Below, one piece after another: positions 35,493 through 44,037 of a DNA stretch of 64,000 bases (positions within the stretch are counted from its first letter, which is position 1; each line of letters opens with the position of its first letter). A program made the position numbers and the translations under genes. Source of the DNA: Micrococcus terreus (GTDB lineage: Bacteria; Actinomycetota; Actinomycetes; Actinomycetales; Micrococcaceae); NCBI RefSeq assembly GCF_900116905.1, contig NZ_FPCG01000002.1:1-64000 (forward strand), given 5' to 3'. Below the pieces are notes generated by a model that was not told the DNA's origin, did not search any database, and saw only the letters and a list, made by a program, of their open reading frames with translations.

Positions 35493-37667
35493 TCAGAGCA
35501 TGCAGGACACGCAGCCCTCGACCTCGGTGCCCTCCAGTGCCAGCTGGCGCAGGCGGATGTAGTAGATCGTCTTGATGCCCTTGCGCCAGGCGTAGATCTG
35601 GGCCCGGTTCAGATCGCGGGTGGTGGCGGTGTCCTTGAAGAACAGCGTCAGTGACAGCCCCTGGTCCACGTGCTGAGTGGCAGCGGCGTAGGTGTCGATG
35701 ATCTTCTCGTAGCCGATCTCGTACGCGTCGTCGTAGTACTCGAGGTTCTCATTGGACAGGAACGGCGCCGGGTAGTAGACGCGTCCGAGCTTGCCCTCCT
35801 TGCGGATCTCGATCTTCGAGGCGACCGGGTGGATCGAGGACGTCGAGTTGTTGATGTAGGAGATCGACCCGGTGGGCGGCACAGCCTGCAGGTTCTGGTT
35901 GTAGATGCCGTGCTCCATCACCAGGGCCTTCAGTGCACGCCAGTCATCCTGGGTGGGGATGTGCACGCCCGAGTCGGCGAACAGCTCGGCGACTCGCGCG
36001 GTGGCAGGGGCCCACTCCTGGTCGGTGTACTTGTCGAAGAACTCCCCGGTGGCGTACTTCGAGTCCTCGAATCCACCGAAGCGCTGACCGGTCTCCTGAG
36101 CGATCAGGTTCGAGGCGCGCAGGGCGTGGTAGAGGACCGTGTAGAAGTAGATGTTCGTGAAGTCGATGCCCTCCTCGGACCCGTAGTGGACCCGCTCCCG
36201 GGCGAGGTACCCGTGCAGGTTCATCTGGCCCAGACCGATGGCATGGGAGGAGGTGTTCCCCTTGACGATCGAGGGCACCGAGTTGATCTCCGACATGTTC
36301 GACACGGCGGTGAGCGCACGGATGGCCGTCTCGATGGACTGGCCGAAGTCCGGGGAGTCCATGGTCTTGGCGATGTTCATCGACCCGAGGTTGCAGGAGA
36401 TGTCCTTGCCCACATGGGTGTAGCCCAGGTCGTCGCCGAATTCAGAGGCCTCAGAGACCTGGAGGATCTCGGAGCACAGGTTGGACATGGTGATCCGGCC
36501 CTTGATGGGATTGGCCCGGTTCACGGTGTCCTCGAAGACGATGTACGGGTAGCCAGACTCGAACTGGATCTCGGCCAGCGTTTGGAAGAACTCACGGGCG
36601 TTGATCTTGGTCTTCTTGATGCGGGCATCGTCGACCATCTCGTAGTACTTCTCGGTGACCGAGATCTCGGTGAACGGCACCCCGTAGACGCGCTGGACGT
36701 CGTACGGGCTGAAGAGGTACATGTCCTCGTTCTTCTTGGCCAGTTCGAAGGTGATGTCCGGTATGACCACGCCCAGCGAGAGGGTCTTGATGCGGATCTT
36801 CTCATCCGCGTTCTCACGCTTGGTGTCCAGGAAGCGGTAGATGTCCGGATGATGGGCGTGCAGGTACACGGCACCTGCGCCCTGACGGGCACCGAGCTGG
36901 TTGGCGTAGGAGAAGGAGTCCTCCAGCAGCTTCATGACCGGGATGACACCGGAGGACTGGTTCTCGATCTGCTTGATCGGCGCGCCGTGCTCGCGGATGT
37001 TGGTCAGGGACAGAGCCACACCGCCGCCGCGCTTGGACAGCTGCAGGGAGGAGTTGATGCCACGGGCGATCGACTCCATGTTGTCCTCGATGCGCAGCAG
37101 GAAGCAGGAGACCAACTCGCCGCGCTGGGCCTTGCCGGCGTTGAGGAAGGTGGGGGTGGCCGGCTGGAAGCGTCCACCGATCATCTCCTCCATCAGGTGC
37201 GTCGCCAGGGTCTCGTCGCCCTGGGCCAGGTGCAGGGCGACCATGCACACGCGGTCCTCATAGCGCTCGAGGTACCGCTTGCCGTCGAAGGTCTTCAGCG
37301 CATAGGAGGTGTAGAACTTGAAGGCGCCCAGGAAGGTGGGGAAGCGGAACTTGGCCTTGTAGGCGCGGTCGTACAGCTGGTGGATGAACTCGGAGGAGTA
37401 CTGCTCGAGGGTCTGCGCCTCGTAGTACTGGTGCTCCACCAGGTAGGCCAGCTTCTCGTCCAGATCATGGAAGAACACGGTGTTGGTGTTCACGTGCTGC
37501 AGGAAGTACTGCCGCGCCGCGGCGTGGTCTGCTTCGAACTGGATCCGCCCGTCCGGACCATAGAGATTCAACATGGCGTTCAGCTCGTGGTAGCCGAGGT
37601 TCTGCCAGGCATCCGGCATCTGCTTGGCAGAGCGGATCATGTCCTGTTCGGTCAGCGTTGCTCCCAA
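35493..37667 (-). CDS. nrdE: Class Ib ribonucleotide reductase alpha subunit NrdE
   Basis: NrdE reduces ribonucleoside diphosphates to deoxyribonucleotides. The 724-residue barrel protein shows [17 protein letters not shown] (one catalytic Cys), a central [15 protein letters not shown] with the radical Cys and Glu, and the C-terminal CVSCML tail that relays reducing power from NrdH. The start at 37667 is TTG, 10 nt after AAGGA and overlapping the nrdI stop by 16 nt. An ATG at 37640 is the alternative. There is no N-terminal ATP cone, as expected for class Ib. Confidence 0.96.
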   Translation of the reverse strand: MGATLTEQDMIRSAKQMPDAWQNLGYHELNAMLNLYGPDGRIQFEADHAAARQYFLQHVNTNTVFFHDLDEKLAYLVEHQYYEAQTLEQYSSEFIHQLYDRAYKAKFRFPTFLGAFKFYTSYALKTFDGKRYLERYEDRVCMVALHLAQGDETLATHLMEEMIGGRFQPATPTFLNAGKAQRGELVSCFLLRIEDNMESIARGINSSLQLSKRGGGVALSLTNIREHGAPIKQIENQSSGVIPVMKLLEDSFSYANQLGARQGAGAVYLHAHHPDIYRFLDTKRENADEKIRIKTLSLGVVIPDITFELAKKNEDMYLFSPYDVQRVYGVPFTEISVTEKYYEMVDDARIKKTKINAREFFQTLAEIQFESGYPYIVFEDTVNRANPIKGRITMSNLCSEILQVSEASEFGDDLGYTHVGKDISCNLGSMNIAKTMDSPDFGQSIETAIRALTAVSNMSEINSVPSIVKGNTSSHAIGLGQMNLHGYLARERVHYGSEEGIDFTNIYFYTVLYHALRASNLIAQETGQRFGGFEDSKYATGEFFDKYTDQEWAPATARVAELFADSGVHIPTQDDWRALKALVMEHGIYNQNLQAVPPTGSISYINNSTSSIHPVASKIEIRKEGKLGRVYYPAPFLSNENLEYYDDAYEIGYEKIIDTYAAATQHVDQGLSLTLFFKDTATTRDLNRAQIYAWRKGIKTIYYIRLRQLALEGTEVEGCVSCML

Positions 37668-38125
37668 AACCGTTCCAATCCTTCTCGGACGGCCACGACA
37701 TCCTCAGCCGTGCCCATCAATTCGAATCTGTACATCAGGGGCACTCCGCACTTGGCGGAGACGATGTCCCCGGCCAGGCAGTAGGCCTCATAGAAGTTGG
37801 TGTTTCCTCCGGCGATCACGCCCTGGATCAGGTCCCTGTTGGCCTTGACGTTGAGGAACTTGATCACCTGCTTGGGCACCGCGCCCTTGCCGTCTCCCCC
37901 GCCATAGGTGGGCAGCACGAGCACGAACGGCTCGGTGGCCAGCAGCGTGGGCTCCTTGGTCATCAGCGGCAGCCGGGCAACCTGCTCGGCGGCGAAGCCC
38001 AGCTTGCCGACGAAGCGGTGGGTGTACCCGGATGCCGAGGAGAAGTAGATCAGCCGAGCGGACACCTGCCGGGGCGATTCGGCCTCGGCGGTGTCCGTTG
38101 TCCTCTCGACCAGGGCTGACCTCAT
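37652..38125 (-). CDS. nrdI: Ribonucleotide reductase flavodoxin NrdI
   Basis: NrdI is the flavodoxin that supplies oxidant for assembly of the Mn(III)2-Y cofactor in NrdF. The 157-residue protein has [15 protein letters not shown] (FMN phosphate loop), [21 protein letters not shown], and [19 protein letters not shown], the hallmark NrdI loop. The first 23 residues are an extra polar segment. It lies between nrdH (17-nt gap) and nrdE (16-nt overlap). Confidence 0.95.
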   Translation of the reverse strand: MRSALVERTTDTAEAESPRQVSARLIYFSSASGYTHRFVGKLGFAAEQVARLPLMTKEPTLLATEPFVLVLPTYGGGDGKGAVPKQVIKFLNVKANRDLIQGVIAGGNTNFYEAYCLAGDIVSAKCGVPLMYRFELMGTAEDVVAVREGLERFWEQR

Positions 38126-38142
38126 GTCCGAGCCTTCGGTGA

Positions 38143-38388
38143 TCAGGCCACCGAGGCCGCTGCCGACTGGGCGAGCTCCTCGATCTTGTCCGGACGGAAT
38201 CCGGACCAGTGGTCGGCATCGGTGATGACGACCGGGGCCTGCATGTAGCCCATGGCGCGCACGCGCTCGAGCGCCTCGGCATCCTGGGACATGTCCACGG
38301 ACTGGTAGGCGATGCCCTTCTTGTCCAGGGCGCGGTAGGTCGCGTTGCACTGGACGCAGGCCGGCTTGGTGTAGACGGTGACGGTCAT
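38143..38388 (-). CDS. nrdH: Glutaredoxin-like electron donor NrdH
   Basis: NrdH is a glutaredoxin-like redoxin, reduced by thioredoxin reductase, that feeds electrons to NrdE. The 81 residues have the active site [16 protein letters not shown] (CVQC) and [14 protein letters not shown], then [19 protein letters not shown], the usual WSGFRP motif. It is the first gene of the nrd operon. The upstream region carries two NrdR-like boxes. Confidence 0.97.
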   Translation of the reverse strand: MTVTVYTKPACVQCNATYRALDKKGIAYQSVDMSQDAEALERVRAMGYMQAPVVITDADHWSGFRPDKIEELAQSAAASVA

Positions 38389-38530
38389 GGTCGCTCCTCT
38401 GTGGTGCTGGAGATGACGGGGTCCGCCATGCTCCGTGGTTCACGGTGTTCGGGAAGTCTGTGGGGCCGGCTGCAGGTGTTCACGGGAAGTCCTGGAGCCA
38501 CGGCCACTGAGGGCCGCTTGCTCGAATAGA

Positions 38531-38544
38531 TACTACATCTTGGG
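38531..38544 (-). promoter_or_regulatory. NrdR-like box 1
   Basis: TACTACATCTTGGG (plus strand) fits the NrdR core CWACATSTWG. It lies about 143 bp upstream of nrdH and overlaps TAGTAT, a possible -10 box on the minus strand. Confidence 0.55.
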
Positions 38545-38562
38545 ATCGAGGAGTGGTGCGAC

Positions 38563-38576
38563 CACAAGATGATGTG
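38563..38576 (-). promoter_or_regulatory. NrdR-like box 2
   Basis: CACAAGATGATGTG fits the NrdR consensus loosely (10 of 14 symmetric positions). Its start is 32 bp from that of box 1, about three helical turns, the spacing known for paired NrdR sites. NrdR is an ATP/dATP-sensing repressor of RNR operons. Confidence 0.55.
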
Positions 38577-38604
38577 CTTACAAGTGTGTCATTCTGTCCC
38601 CGCT

Positions 38605-38756
38605 TCGTCCACAGGCCACGAGCCGAGGTGTGGACGGGCCAGCAGTCGCTCGATGGCTCAGAACCCACGGGATCACGCGGCACGGACACGCGAGGTCCGA
38701 CCGAGGCCCGGCCGCCGTCCACAGGTGTGGAGAAGACTGGTGCGAGGTTGTTCACA
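38605..38756. promoter_or_regulatory. Cluster of DnaA-box-like 9-mers
   Basis: Five 9-mers resemble the actinobacterial DnaA box TTGTCCACA: TCGTCCACA (38605), CCGTCCACA (minus, 38629-38637), CCGTCCACA (38715), TTCTCCACA (minus, 38726-38734) and TTGTTCACA (38748). Three have one mismatch and two have two. They fill the otherwise gene-free 416 bp between nrdH and the deacetylase gene. No other content is visible there. Confidence 0.4.
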
Positions 38757-38804
38757 GCATCGGCGAATCTCGCCGACGGGCGTGTCGCCCGGCGCGTCGT
38801 CGTC

Positions 38805-40073
38805 TCAGGGACGAGCCGGGTCCAACACCGCATCCAGATCGAAGAAGGGGTCCAGGAACCCTCGCCCGGCCAGGTCACGGTCGAAGGTGAGCCCGTCCAG
38901 ATTGATGCGTGCCTGACGCAGATAACCCTCGTGCCGCTGCATCCAGTGCGGGGTGGAGGTGTCCACCCCGTAGAAGAACTGGAAGCCGGCATCCTGGAGC
39001 AGCTCGTACTTGGGTCCTGAATAGGGCGGGACGCGCGAGATGTCGGCGCCGAACGGATAGATCAGGTGGTGGGTCTCCCCCACGATCGGCTGGACTTCGG
39101 CGGCCCAGAGATCGGTGTCACGACGTATCCGGTCCATTCCCGAGGTCGTCATGCTCAGGTGGCCCCAGGAATGGGAGGCGAAGACCCACCCGTCCTGCTT
39201 CAACGCCTCCGCCACCTGGGTCGCCTCGGCCTGTTTGGCTGCGATGTCGGGGTCGTCGGAGTACTCCGACTCGGAGGTCCGGTGCCCCAGCACCCCGTTG
39301 TATCCGGTCACCGCCAGGATCCCCTTGGCGCCCCGGTAGGAGAAGTCAGGGTGCTCGTCCACGAAGCGGTCGACCACGGGCACCACGTCATAGGCGCCGC
39401 GGTGCTCGTTGCCCTCCGCGTCGATGTAGGTGTTGGTGACCGAGCCGTCCTCGTCCAGGACCAGGCTGCGGGCGAAGCCGTCCTGCTCCATGTACTCGTA
39501 GTAGTTCACATCGTCCTGGGAGAGCACGAGCGGCTTCTTCCCTGGCGGCAGATGGATGTCCCGATACTGCATCTGCCCGTCCGCGTCCAGCGCTGCGATG
39601 TCGTCTGGACTCACCAGCACGAAGTCGTTGGCGTGCAGCTGTTCCAGGATCGCCTCGAACTCCTTCAGGGTGACCATGTAGTCCAGATAGCCCTGCTGCA
39701 TGTGGTCACCGTCGAAGGCCCGCTCCGGATCCACGATCAGCGAGTGGACGAATACATGGGAGATCGCCCCGTTGTCCTCCCAGACCACCGTCTCAGCCTT
39801 GCCAGCGGCGGCCTGGTCGCGCAGCTCTTGGGCCTCGCCGGAGTCGATGCCCTCCAGAGTCTTGACGGCGGCATCGTAGTCATAGCTGGCCACCTGGAAG
39901 CGTGCGGACTCCACGGCAGCCGCACGGCGCTGCTCCTCCTGCTGGGCGGCCTGCTCCTCGGCGGAGGGAGCGGACGGACTGGCTCCCTCCGAGGAGGGAC
40001 CACTCTCGCACGCCGTCCCGGCCACCAGCGTGGCAGCCAAGATCCCGGTCAGGACGAATCGCCGTGTGTCCAT
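38805..40073 (-). CDS. Lipoprotein polysaccharide deacetylase family protein
   Basis: The 422-residue protein starts with a lipoprotein signal: FVLTGILAATLVAGTAC, Cys22 being the lipid site. A Ser/Pro/Gln-rich linker follows (about 24-50). The catalytic NodB-like domain has KPLVLSQDDVNYYEYM (Asp-Asp motif), a second region VFASHSWGHLSM with the His pair, and HHLIYPFGADI. It would remove acetyl groups from a polysaccharide on the outer face of the membrane; the substrate is unknown. Motifs differ from the classic TFDDG, so activity may be altered. It is a single gene. Confidence 0.82.
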   Translation of the reverse strand: MDTRRFVLTGILAATLVAGTACESGPSSEGASPSAPSAEEQAAQQEEQRRAAAVESARFQVASYDYDAAVKTLEGIDSGEAQELRDQAAAGKAETVVWEDNGAISHVFVHSLIVDPERAFDGDHMQQGYLDYMVTLKEFEAILEQLHANDFVLVSPDDIAALDADGQMQYRDIHLPPGKKPLVLSQDDVNYYEYMEQDGFARSLVLDEDGSVTNTYIDAEGNEHRGAYDVVPVVDRFVDEHPDFSYRGAKGILAVTGYNGVLGHRTSESEYSDDPDIAAKQAEATQVAEALKQDGWVFASHSWGHLSMTTSGMDRIRRDTDLWAAEVQPIVGETHHLIYPFGADISRVPPYSGPKYELLQDAGFQFFYGVDTSTPHWMQRHEGYLRQARINLDGLTFDRDLAGRGFLDPFFDLDAVLDPARP

Positions 40074-40139
40074 GGTCCCCTCCTCGTCGGAACTGCGGTG
40101 CCGGCTCACGCCAGCTGTCCGCGCTCAGGCATCAGCCTC

Positions 40140-40940
40140 TCACTGGGCGTCGTTCCAGGACCAGACGTCGTCGCCTCGCAACGTGGCGTCAGCGCCGCCG
40201 TCGCAGTAGATGACCTGTCCGGCCAGGTGGGTGTTCTCCTCGCTGGTCAGCCAGGCCAGCAACGTGGCGATCGACTCCGGAGGCTGGTGGTAGTTCAGGG
40301 GCATGGGCACGTGGGAGTCCACCATGGCCCGGCTCTCCTCGGTCGCCAGCAGCTGCTGGGTCATCGGGGTCAGCACGGTCCCCGGCGCCACGGCGTTGAG
40401 CGGGATCCCCGCGCCAGCCCACTCCGGGGTGATCGAGGCCCGGCGCACCCACCGGGACAGTGCCCGCTTGGACGAGGGGTACACCGCATACCCGGCTTGG
40501 GGGCCCTGGTCGGCGAAGCTCTGGGCGATCTCGAGTCCGCGGGCCTCGTCCCCTGCCAAGGCGGCCTCCACCATCTCCGGCGAGTTGGGCTGCAACGAGG
40601 CCATGGAGGACACGACGGCGGCCCGCGGGTGGGGTGCCGCAGCCAGGGTGGGGCGCAGGGCCTCCAGGAACTCGACGACGCCGAAGTAGTTCACCGACAG
40701 GGTGGCCGGGACCGGAGCCGAGATGCCGGCACAGGCGATCACGGCGTCCACGGAGCCCCCGGCCAGTTCCACGGCCTGCGCAGCGGCGTCCTGGCGGCCC
40801 TGCCGTGTGGACAGGTCGGCCTGGACGTCGGCGTCCTTCAGGTCGACGCCGATCACCCGCTGTCCACGCTCACGCAGCAGTGCCGCGGTGGCAGCACCGA
40901 TCCCTGAGGCCGAGCCGGTGATCACAGAGGTCCTGGTCAT
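40140..40940 (-). CDS. SDR-family oxidoreductase
   Basis: The 266-residue short-chain dehydrogenase/reductase has SVITGSASGIGAATAALL (GxxxGxG cofactor loop), VDAVIACAGIS (NAG-like segment), and the catalytic Tyr-Lys pair in YAVYPSSKRALSRW (YxxxK), with Ser in VVSSMASLQP. The C-terminus QVIYCDGGADATL is typical. The Asp in VIGVDLKDADVQ after the second strand favours NAD over NADP. The substrate is unknown; hydroxysteroid dehydrogenase-like annotations are common for this type. Start is the ATG at 40940. Confidence 0.9.
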   Translation of the reverse strand: MTRTSVITGSASGIGAATAALLRERGQRVIGVDLKDADVQADLSTRQGRQDAAAQAVELAGGSVDAVIACAGISAPVPATLSVNYFGVVEFLEALRPTLAAAPHPRAAVVSSMASLQPNSPEMVEAALAGDEARGLEIAQSFADQGPQAGYAVYPSSKRALSRWVRRASITPEWAGAGIPLNAVAPGTVLTPMTQQLLATEESRAMVDSHVPMPLNYHQPPESIATLLAWLTSEENTHLAGQVIYCDGGADATLRGDDVWSWNDAQ

Positions 40941-40981
40941 GATGAGTCCTTCACTCGCGGGGATGGTCTGCACTCATCCTG

Positions 40982-41003
40982 TCACCCCTGAGCTCAGGGG
41001 TGA
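40982..41003 (-). terminator. Perfect 22-bp palindrome over the TPR-gene stop
   Basis: TCACCCCTGAG and CTCAGGGGTGA form a perfect inverted repeat, which would fold as a 9-bp stem with an AGCT loop. It includes the stop codon of the gene at 40994-41854. No U-tract follows on the minus strand, so it may be a factor-assisted terminator or an mRNA 3' end protector. Confidence 0.45.
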
Positions 41004-41854
41004 TCCAGGGCCGCCAGGGTGTCGCGGACCTCCGGCAGATAGTCCTGGTCACCGGCGATCTCCAGCTGATCACGCAACCGGGTCAGCCACTGCCGTCCGG
41101 CGTCGCGGTCTCCCAGGGCCACCAGATGTCGTCCGAGGTGCAGGGTCCACAGCCAGACACCCTCCTCGTCTCGGTCCCGCAGGGCCCGACGGCGAGCGTC
41201 GTGGAAGACCTGCGCGGCTCGATCCGGCTGTTCGGAGGCCACGGCCGCCTCCGCCAGGTCCAGCACGATCTCATCGATCAGCGCCGGCTGATCCGTGAAC
41301 TGGTCCGCATGGGCTGAAGCACAGGCCAGGGCTGCGTCCAGACGCGCCACCGCATCGGTGTGCCGCCCCCTCAGGGTGGAGATCTCGCCGGCGAGCACCA
41401 GCGAACGGACGTGCAGGGGCACGTCCTCCCCGGGGTGGGCCTCCAGCTCGCGCACCGCGCGGTCGATCAGGACTGCGGCCTCATCCAGCCTCTCGGGACG
41501 GGGCTGGACCTGGTCGCCGACGAGGTCCAGGCCCTGGTCGACCTCGAGCTCAGCCTGCTCCACCCAGACCGCGGCCTGAAGGAGTCGGTCACCGTCCCGT
41601 CGGGCCCAGTCCTGGATCCGGCCAAGCGCCGAGTGGGCACTGTCGGCATCTCCGATCGAGGTCAGCAGTCCGGCCAAATGGAGTTCCAGGCGTCGAGCCG
41701 TCTGCTCCTGGTCGGCGGACTCGTAGGCGGTCACCGCCTGGCGGTACAGTTCGGCGGCGGCCGCCAGGCTGCCCTCGTCCTCCAGGTCGGCGGCCACCTC
41801 CCACAGCTCCTCTGCCAGACCGGCTGGATCAGGGAGCTCGCTGGGCGCAGTCAC
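40994..41854 (-). CDS. TPR-like helical repeat protein, unknown
   Basis: I do not recognise a named family. The 286-residue protein is made of paired helices resembling tetratricopeptide repeats: LEDEGSLAAAAELYRQAVTAY, TSIGDADSAHSALGRI, DAVARLDAALACASAHA, PDRAAQVFHDARRRAL and VALGDRDAGRQWLTRLRDQL. Such proteins usually mediate protein contacts. There is no signal peptide or membrane helix. The GTG at 41854 lies just past the aqpZ stop (4-nt gap), so the two are co-transcribed. No function can be assigned. Confidence 0.65.
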   Translation of the reverse strand: MTAPSELPDPAGLAEELWEVAADLEDEGSLAAAAELYRQAVTAYESADQEQTARRLELHLAGLLTSIGDADSAHSALGRIQDWARRDGDRLLQAAVWVEQAELEVDQGLDLVGDQVQPRPERLDEAAVLIDRAVRELEAHPGEDVPLHVRSLVLAGEISTLRGRHTDAVARLDAALACASAHADQFTDQPALIDEIVLDLAEAAVASEQPDRAAQVFHDARRRALRDRDEEGVWLWTLHLGRHLVALGDRDAGRQWLTRLRDQLEIAGDQDYLPEVRDTLAALDHP

Positions 41855-41858
41855 CGGT

Positions 41859-42626
41859 TCAGGCCTCCGAGGCGGCGCGCTGGGTGGCTTCGTCGAACTC
41901 GGTCTGCCCACGGTCACCGGTGAGCATCTTGTAGGTGACGCCGGCGAACAGTGCGCCCACGATCGGGGCGACGATGAACAGCCACACCTGCGACAGCGGC
42001 TCAGGACCGGCGAACCAGGCGACGCCGAGAGAGCGGGCCGGGTTGACGGAGGTGTTGGACACGGGGATGGAGATCAGGTGGATCAGTGTCAGGGCCAGAC
42101 CGATGGCCAGGGGCGCGAAGCCCTTGGGCGCGTGAGTGGAGGTGACGCCCAGGATGACCCAGATGAACACCGCTGTGAGGATGATCTCGATCAGCAGGAC
42201 AGCCACCAGGGAGTAGCCGCCGGGTGAGAGGTCCCCGAAGCCGTTGGTGGCGAAGCCGGATTCGACGGCGTTGAAGCCCGGTGCGCCGGAGGCGATGACG
42301 AACAGCAGTCCGCCGGCCACGGTTGCCCCGAGGATCTGGATCAGGATGTAGGGCAGCACGGCGGCGGCCTCGACACGACCGGCGACCCAGAGACCCAGCG
42401 TCACGGCCGGGTTGAAGTGACCGCCGGAGATGTGGCCGAGCGCGTAGGCGCCGGTCACCACGGTCAGTCCGAAGGCCAGGGCGACGCCCAGCCAGCCGAT
42501 GCCGACCGGGAACCCGGCTTCGGTCATGGCGGTGGCAGCCAGCACGGCCGAGCCGCAGCCGCCGAACACGAGCCAGAAGGTGCCGAGGCCCTCGGCCCAG
42601 AGTCGATGCATCATGGTGGGCTTCAT
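41859..42626 (-). CDS. aqpZ: Aquaporin (AqpZ-like)
   Basis: The 255-residue major intrinsic protein has six membrane helices and the two NPA half-helices, [14 protein letters not shown] and [14 protein letters not shown]. The selectivity filter appears of the water-channel type, with His in [11 protein letters not shown] and Arg after the second NPA. It would pass water rather than glycerol. It lies upstream of the TPR-like gene and downstream of tRNA-Ala. The C-terminal 25 residues are charged and cytoplasmic. Confidence 0.93.
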   Translation of the reverse strand: MKPTMMHRLWAEGLGTFWLVFGGCGSAVLAATAMTEAGFPVGIGWLGVALAFGLTVVTGAYALGHISGGHFNPAVTLGLWVAGRVEAAAVLPYILIQILGATVAGGLLFVIASGAPGFNAVESGFATNGFGDLSPGGYSLVAVLLIEIILTAVFIWVILGVTSTHAPKGFAPLAIGLALTLIHLISIPVSNTSVNPARSLGVAWFAGPEPLSQVWLFIVAPIVGALFAGVTYKMLTGDRGQTEFDEATQRAASEA

Positions 42627-42699
42627 CAGGGATGACCTTTCCAGAGGTGCGAGGAGGGACGTCGAGGCCCAGGGTACTCTCCCAGACCCGGCACAGCAG

Positions 42700-42731
42700 T
42701 AGGGCCCGGATCCTGGTGGATCCGGGCCCTA
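42700..42731. terminator. Fourteen-bp hairpin between aqpZ and tRNA-Ala
   Basis: TAGGGCCCGGATCC pairs perfectly with GGATCCGGGCCCTA around a TGGT loop. On the minus strand it follows tRNA-Ala and probably ends that transcript, although the U-tract is poor. Confidence 0.6.
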
Positions 42732-42732
42732 C

Positions 42733-42751
42733 CAGGTCTCAACGAGACCTG
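42733..42751. repeat. Eight-bp hairpin adjoining the larger one
   Basis: CAGGTCTC pairs with GAGACCTG around AAC. It lies between tRNA-Ala and the 14-bp hairpin, within 4 bases of the tRNA end, so it may form part of tRNA 3' processing or termination. Confidence 0.4.
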
Positions 42752-42754
42752 CGG

Positions 42755-42827
42755 TGGAGGTAAGGGGATTCGAACCCCTGACCTTCTGCATGCCATGCAG
42801 ACGCGCTACCAACTGCGCCATACCCCC
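42755..42827 (-). tRNA. tRNA-Ala(GGC)
   Basis: On the minus strand the acceptor GGGGGTA pairs with TACCTCC (one G-T), discriminator A. The anticodon arm TCTGCATGGCATGCAGA shows anticodon GGC and the T-arm is GGGTTCGAATCCC. Length is 73 nt. Hairpins follow its 3' end. Confidence 0.95.
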
Positions 42828-42935
42828 GCGTTTCTGCGACCTTCCGGCCGAAGCAACTCATTTAGAGTACACACGCTCTGGGGACCGTTGCAAATCGGCG
42901 AGCTGTGGTCCCTGTCACTCGCTTCGGCGCCTCTC

Positions 42936-43595
42936 TCAGACGTTGTAGTCGGCAATCCTCCAGGAGGTCTGCCGGCCCCCTTCATGGCCAGGATCCCGCT
43001 CGCCGAACTCGCCCTCGAGGACGATCATCCGACCGTTCTGGAGTCGCTCCAGGGAGGCGTAGGAGGCGGCTGCGGACTGTCCCTCCCCCACCAGCAGCGC
43101 GGTGGCCGCGCGCAGACATCCACCATGGGCGACCACCAGCACCTGCTGATCGTCGTGCTGGCACCACTGCGTCGGCGTGCTCGCCGAGATCAGTCCCCGC
43201 AGGGTGCGGATCACGCGCAGGCCGGCCTGCGCAGGGGTCTCCCCGCCCACGGGGCCATGCTCGGGGTGGGCCGCACGCCAGGCGGCGAAGTCCTGGGGCC
43301 ATCGCGCAGAGATCTCCGCGTAGGTCAACCCCTCCCAGTCTCCGCCCGCGGTCTCCATCAGCCCGTCATCCAGGGTGATGTCCAGGCCGCGATCCCTGAC
43401 GGCGATCTCCGCCGTGCGTCGTGCTCGCCCCAGAGGCGAGGCGTACACGGCATGCAGGTCGGTCTCTGCCAGACGCCGCGCGGCATCTTCGGCCTGCTGG
43501 AGCCCGGTGGCGTTCAACTCGATGTCGGTGCGCCCCTGGTATCGCTCAGCGGCATTCCAGTCGGTCTGCCCGTGACGCAGCAGCAGCAGTCTCAC
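42936..43595 (-). CDS. Histidine phosphatase family protein
   Basis: The 219-residue protein has the phosphohistidine motif LLLLRHGQTDWN near the N-terminus, GRTDIELNATGLQQAEDAA, ASPLGRARRTAEIA, and the second catalytic His in VLVVAHGGCLRAA. It belongs with phosphoglycerate mutase-like phosphatases; the substrate is unknown. The GTG start overlaps the rsfS stop by 4 nt, giving the usual actinobacterial rsfS-phosphatase pair. The start was chosen because VRLLLLRHG is the normal N-terminus. Confidence 0.92.
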   Translation of the reverse strand: MRLLLLRHGQTDWNAAERYQGRTDIELNATGLQQAEDAARRLAETDLHAVYASPLGRARRTAEIAVRDRGLDITLDDGLMETAGGDWEGLTYAEISARWPQDFAAWRAAHPEHGPVGGETPAQAGLRVIRTLRGLISASTPTQWCQHDDQQVLVVAHGGCLRAATALLVGEGQSAAASYASLERLQNGRMIVLEGEFGERDPGHEGGRQTSWRIADYNV

Positions 43596-44014
43596 GCCTG
43601 GGCGGACTCCTGATCGGTGGTGCCCACCTGGTCGGTCGGTGCGGAGACGGCCGCCGGCAGCCCGAGATCGATCAGCGGGCTGTCCTTCCACAGGCGGTCC
43701 AGCGCGTAGAAGGCGCGCTCCTCATCGTGCTGGACGTGGACCACGAAGTGTCCGAAGTCCAGCAGCACCCAGCGTCCCTCGGCACGGCCTTCCCGGCGGA
43801 GCGGCTTGAGATCGTGCTCCTCACGCAGCACGTCCTCGATCTCGTCCACGATCGCGTTGACCTGCCGTTCGGAGGGAGCCGAGGCGATCAGGAAGGCATC
43901 GGTGAGGCCGATCCGCTCGGCCACGTCCACCGCCAGGATGTTCTCGGCCTGCTTCTCCAGCGCGGCGTGGGCGGCCGAGGTCAGTGCGGTCAGGGTGGTC
44001 TGGGGTACGGTCAC
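43592..44014 (-). CDS. rsfS: Ribosome silencing factor RsfS
   Basis: RsfS binds ribosomal protein L14 and blocks joining of the subunits when nutrients are short. The 140-residue protein has ILAVDVAERIGLTDAFLIASAPSERQ, then the conserved Arg-rich RREGRAEGRWVLLDFGHFVVHVQ segment, and ends with a polar tail after residue 115. The GTG start at 44014 is preceded by a 23-nt gap to the membrane protein gene. It sits between nadD and a phosphatase gene, a standard order. Confidence 0.95.
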   Translation of the reverse strand: MTVPQTTLTALTSAAHAALEKQAENILAVDVAERIGLTDAFLIASAPSERQVNAIVDEIEDVLREEHDLKPLRREGRAEGRWVLLDFGHFVVHVQHDEERAFYALDRLWKDSPLIDLGLPAAVSAPTDQVGTTDQESAQA

Positions 44015-44037
44015 GGGTTCTCCTGGTGGGGTGTGGT

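Noticed and set aside
35670-37784. 704-codon open frame antisense to nrdE
   Set aside because: It is a shadow of nrdE with no recognisable domain.
38605-38756. Idea that the DnaA-like boxes mark the chromosomal origin
   Set aside because: There is no dnaA, dnaN, rpmH or AT-rich unwinding region nearby. The boxes are degenerate.
42754-42948. Plus-strand open frame starting MEVRGFEPLTFC
   Set aside because: It reads through the antisense of tRNA-Ala and is a tRNA-derived artefact.
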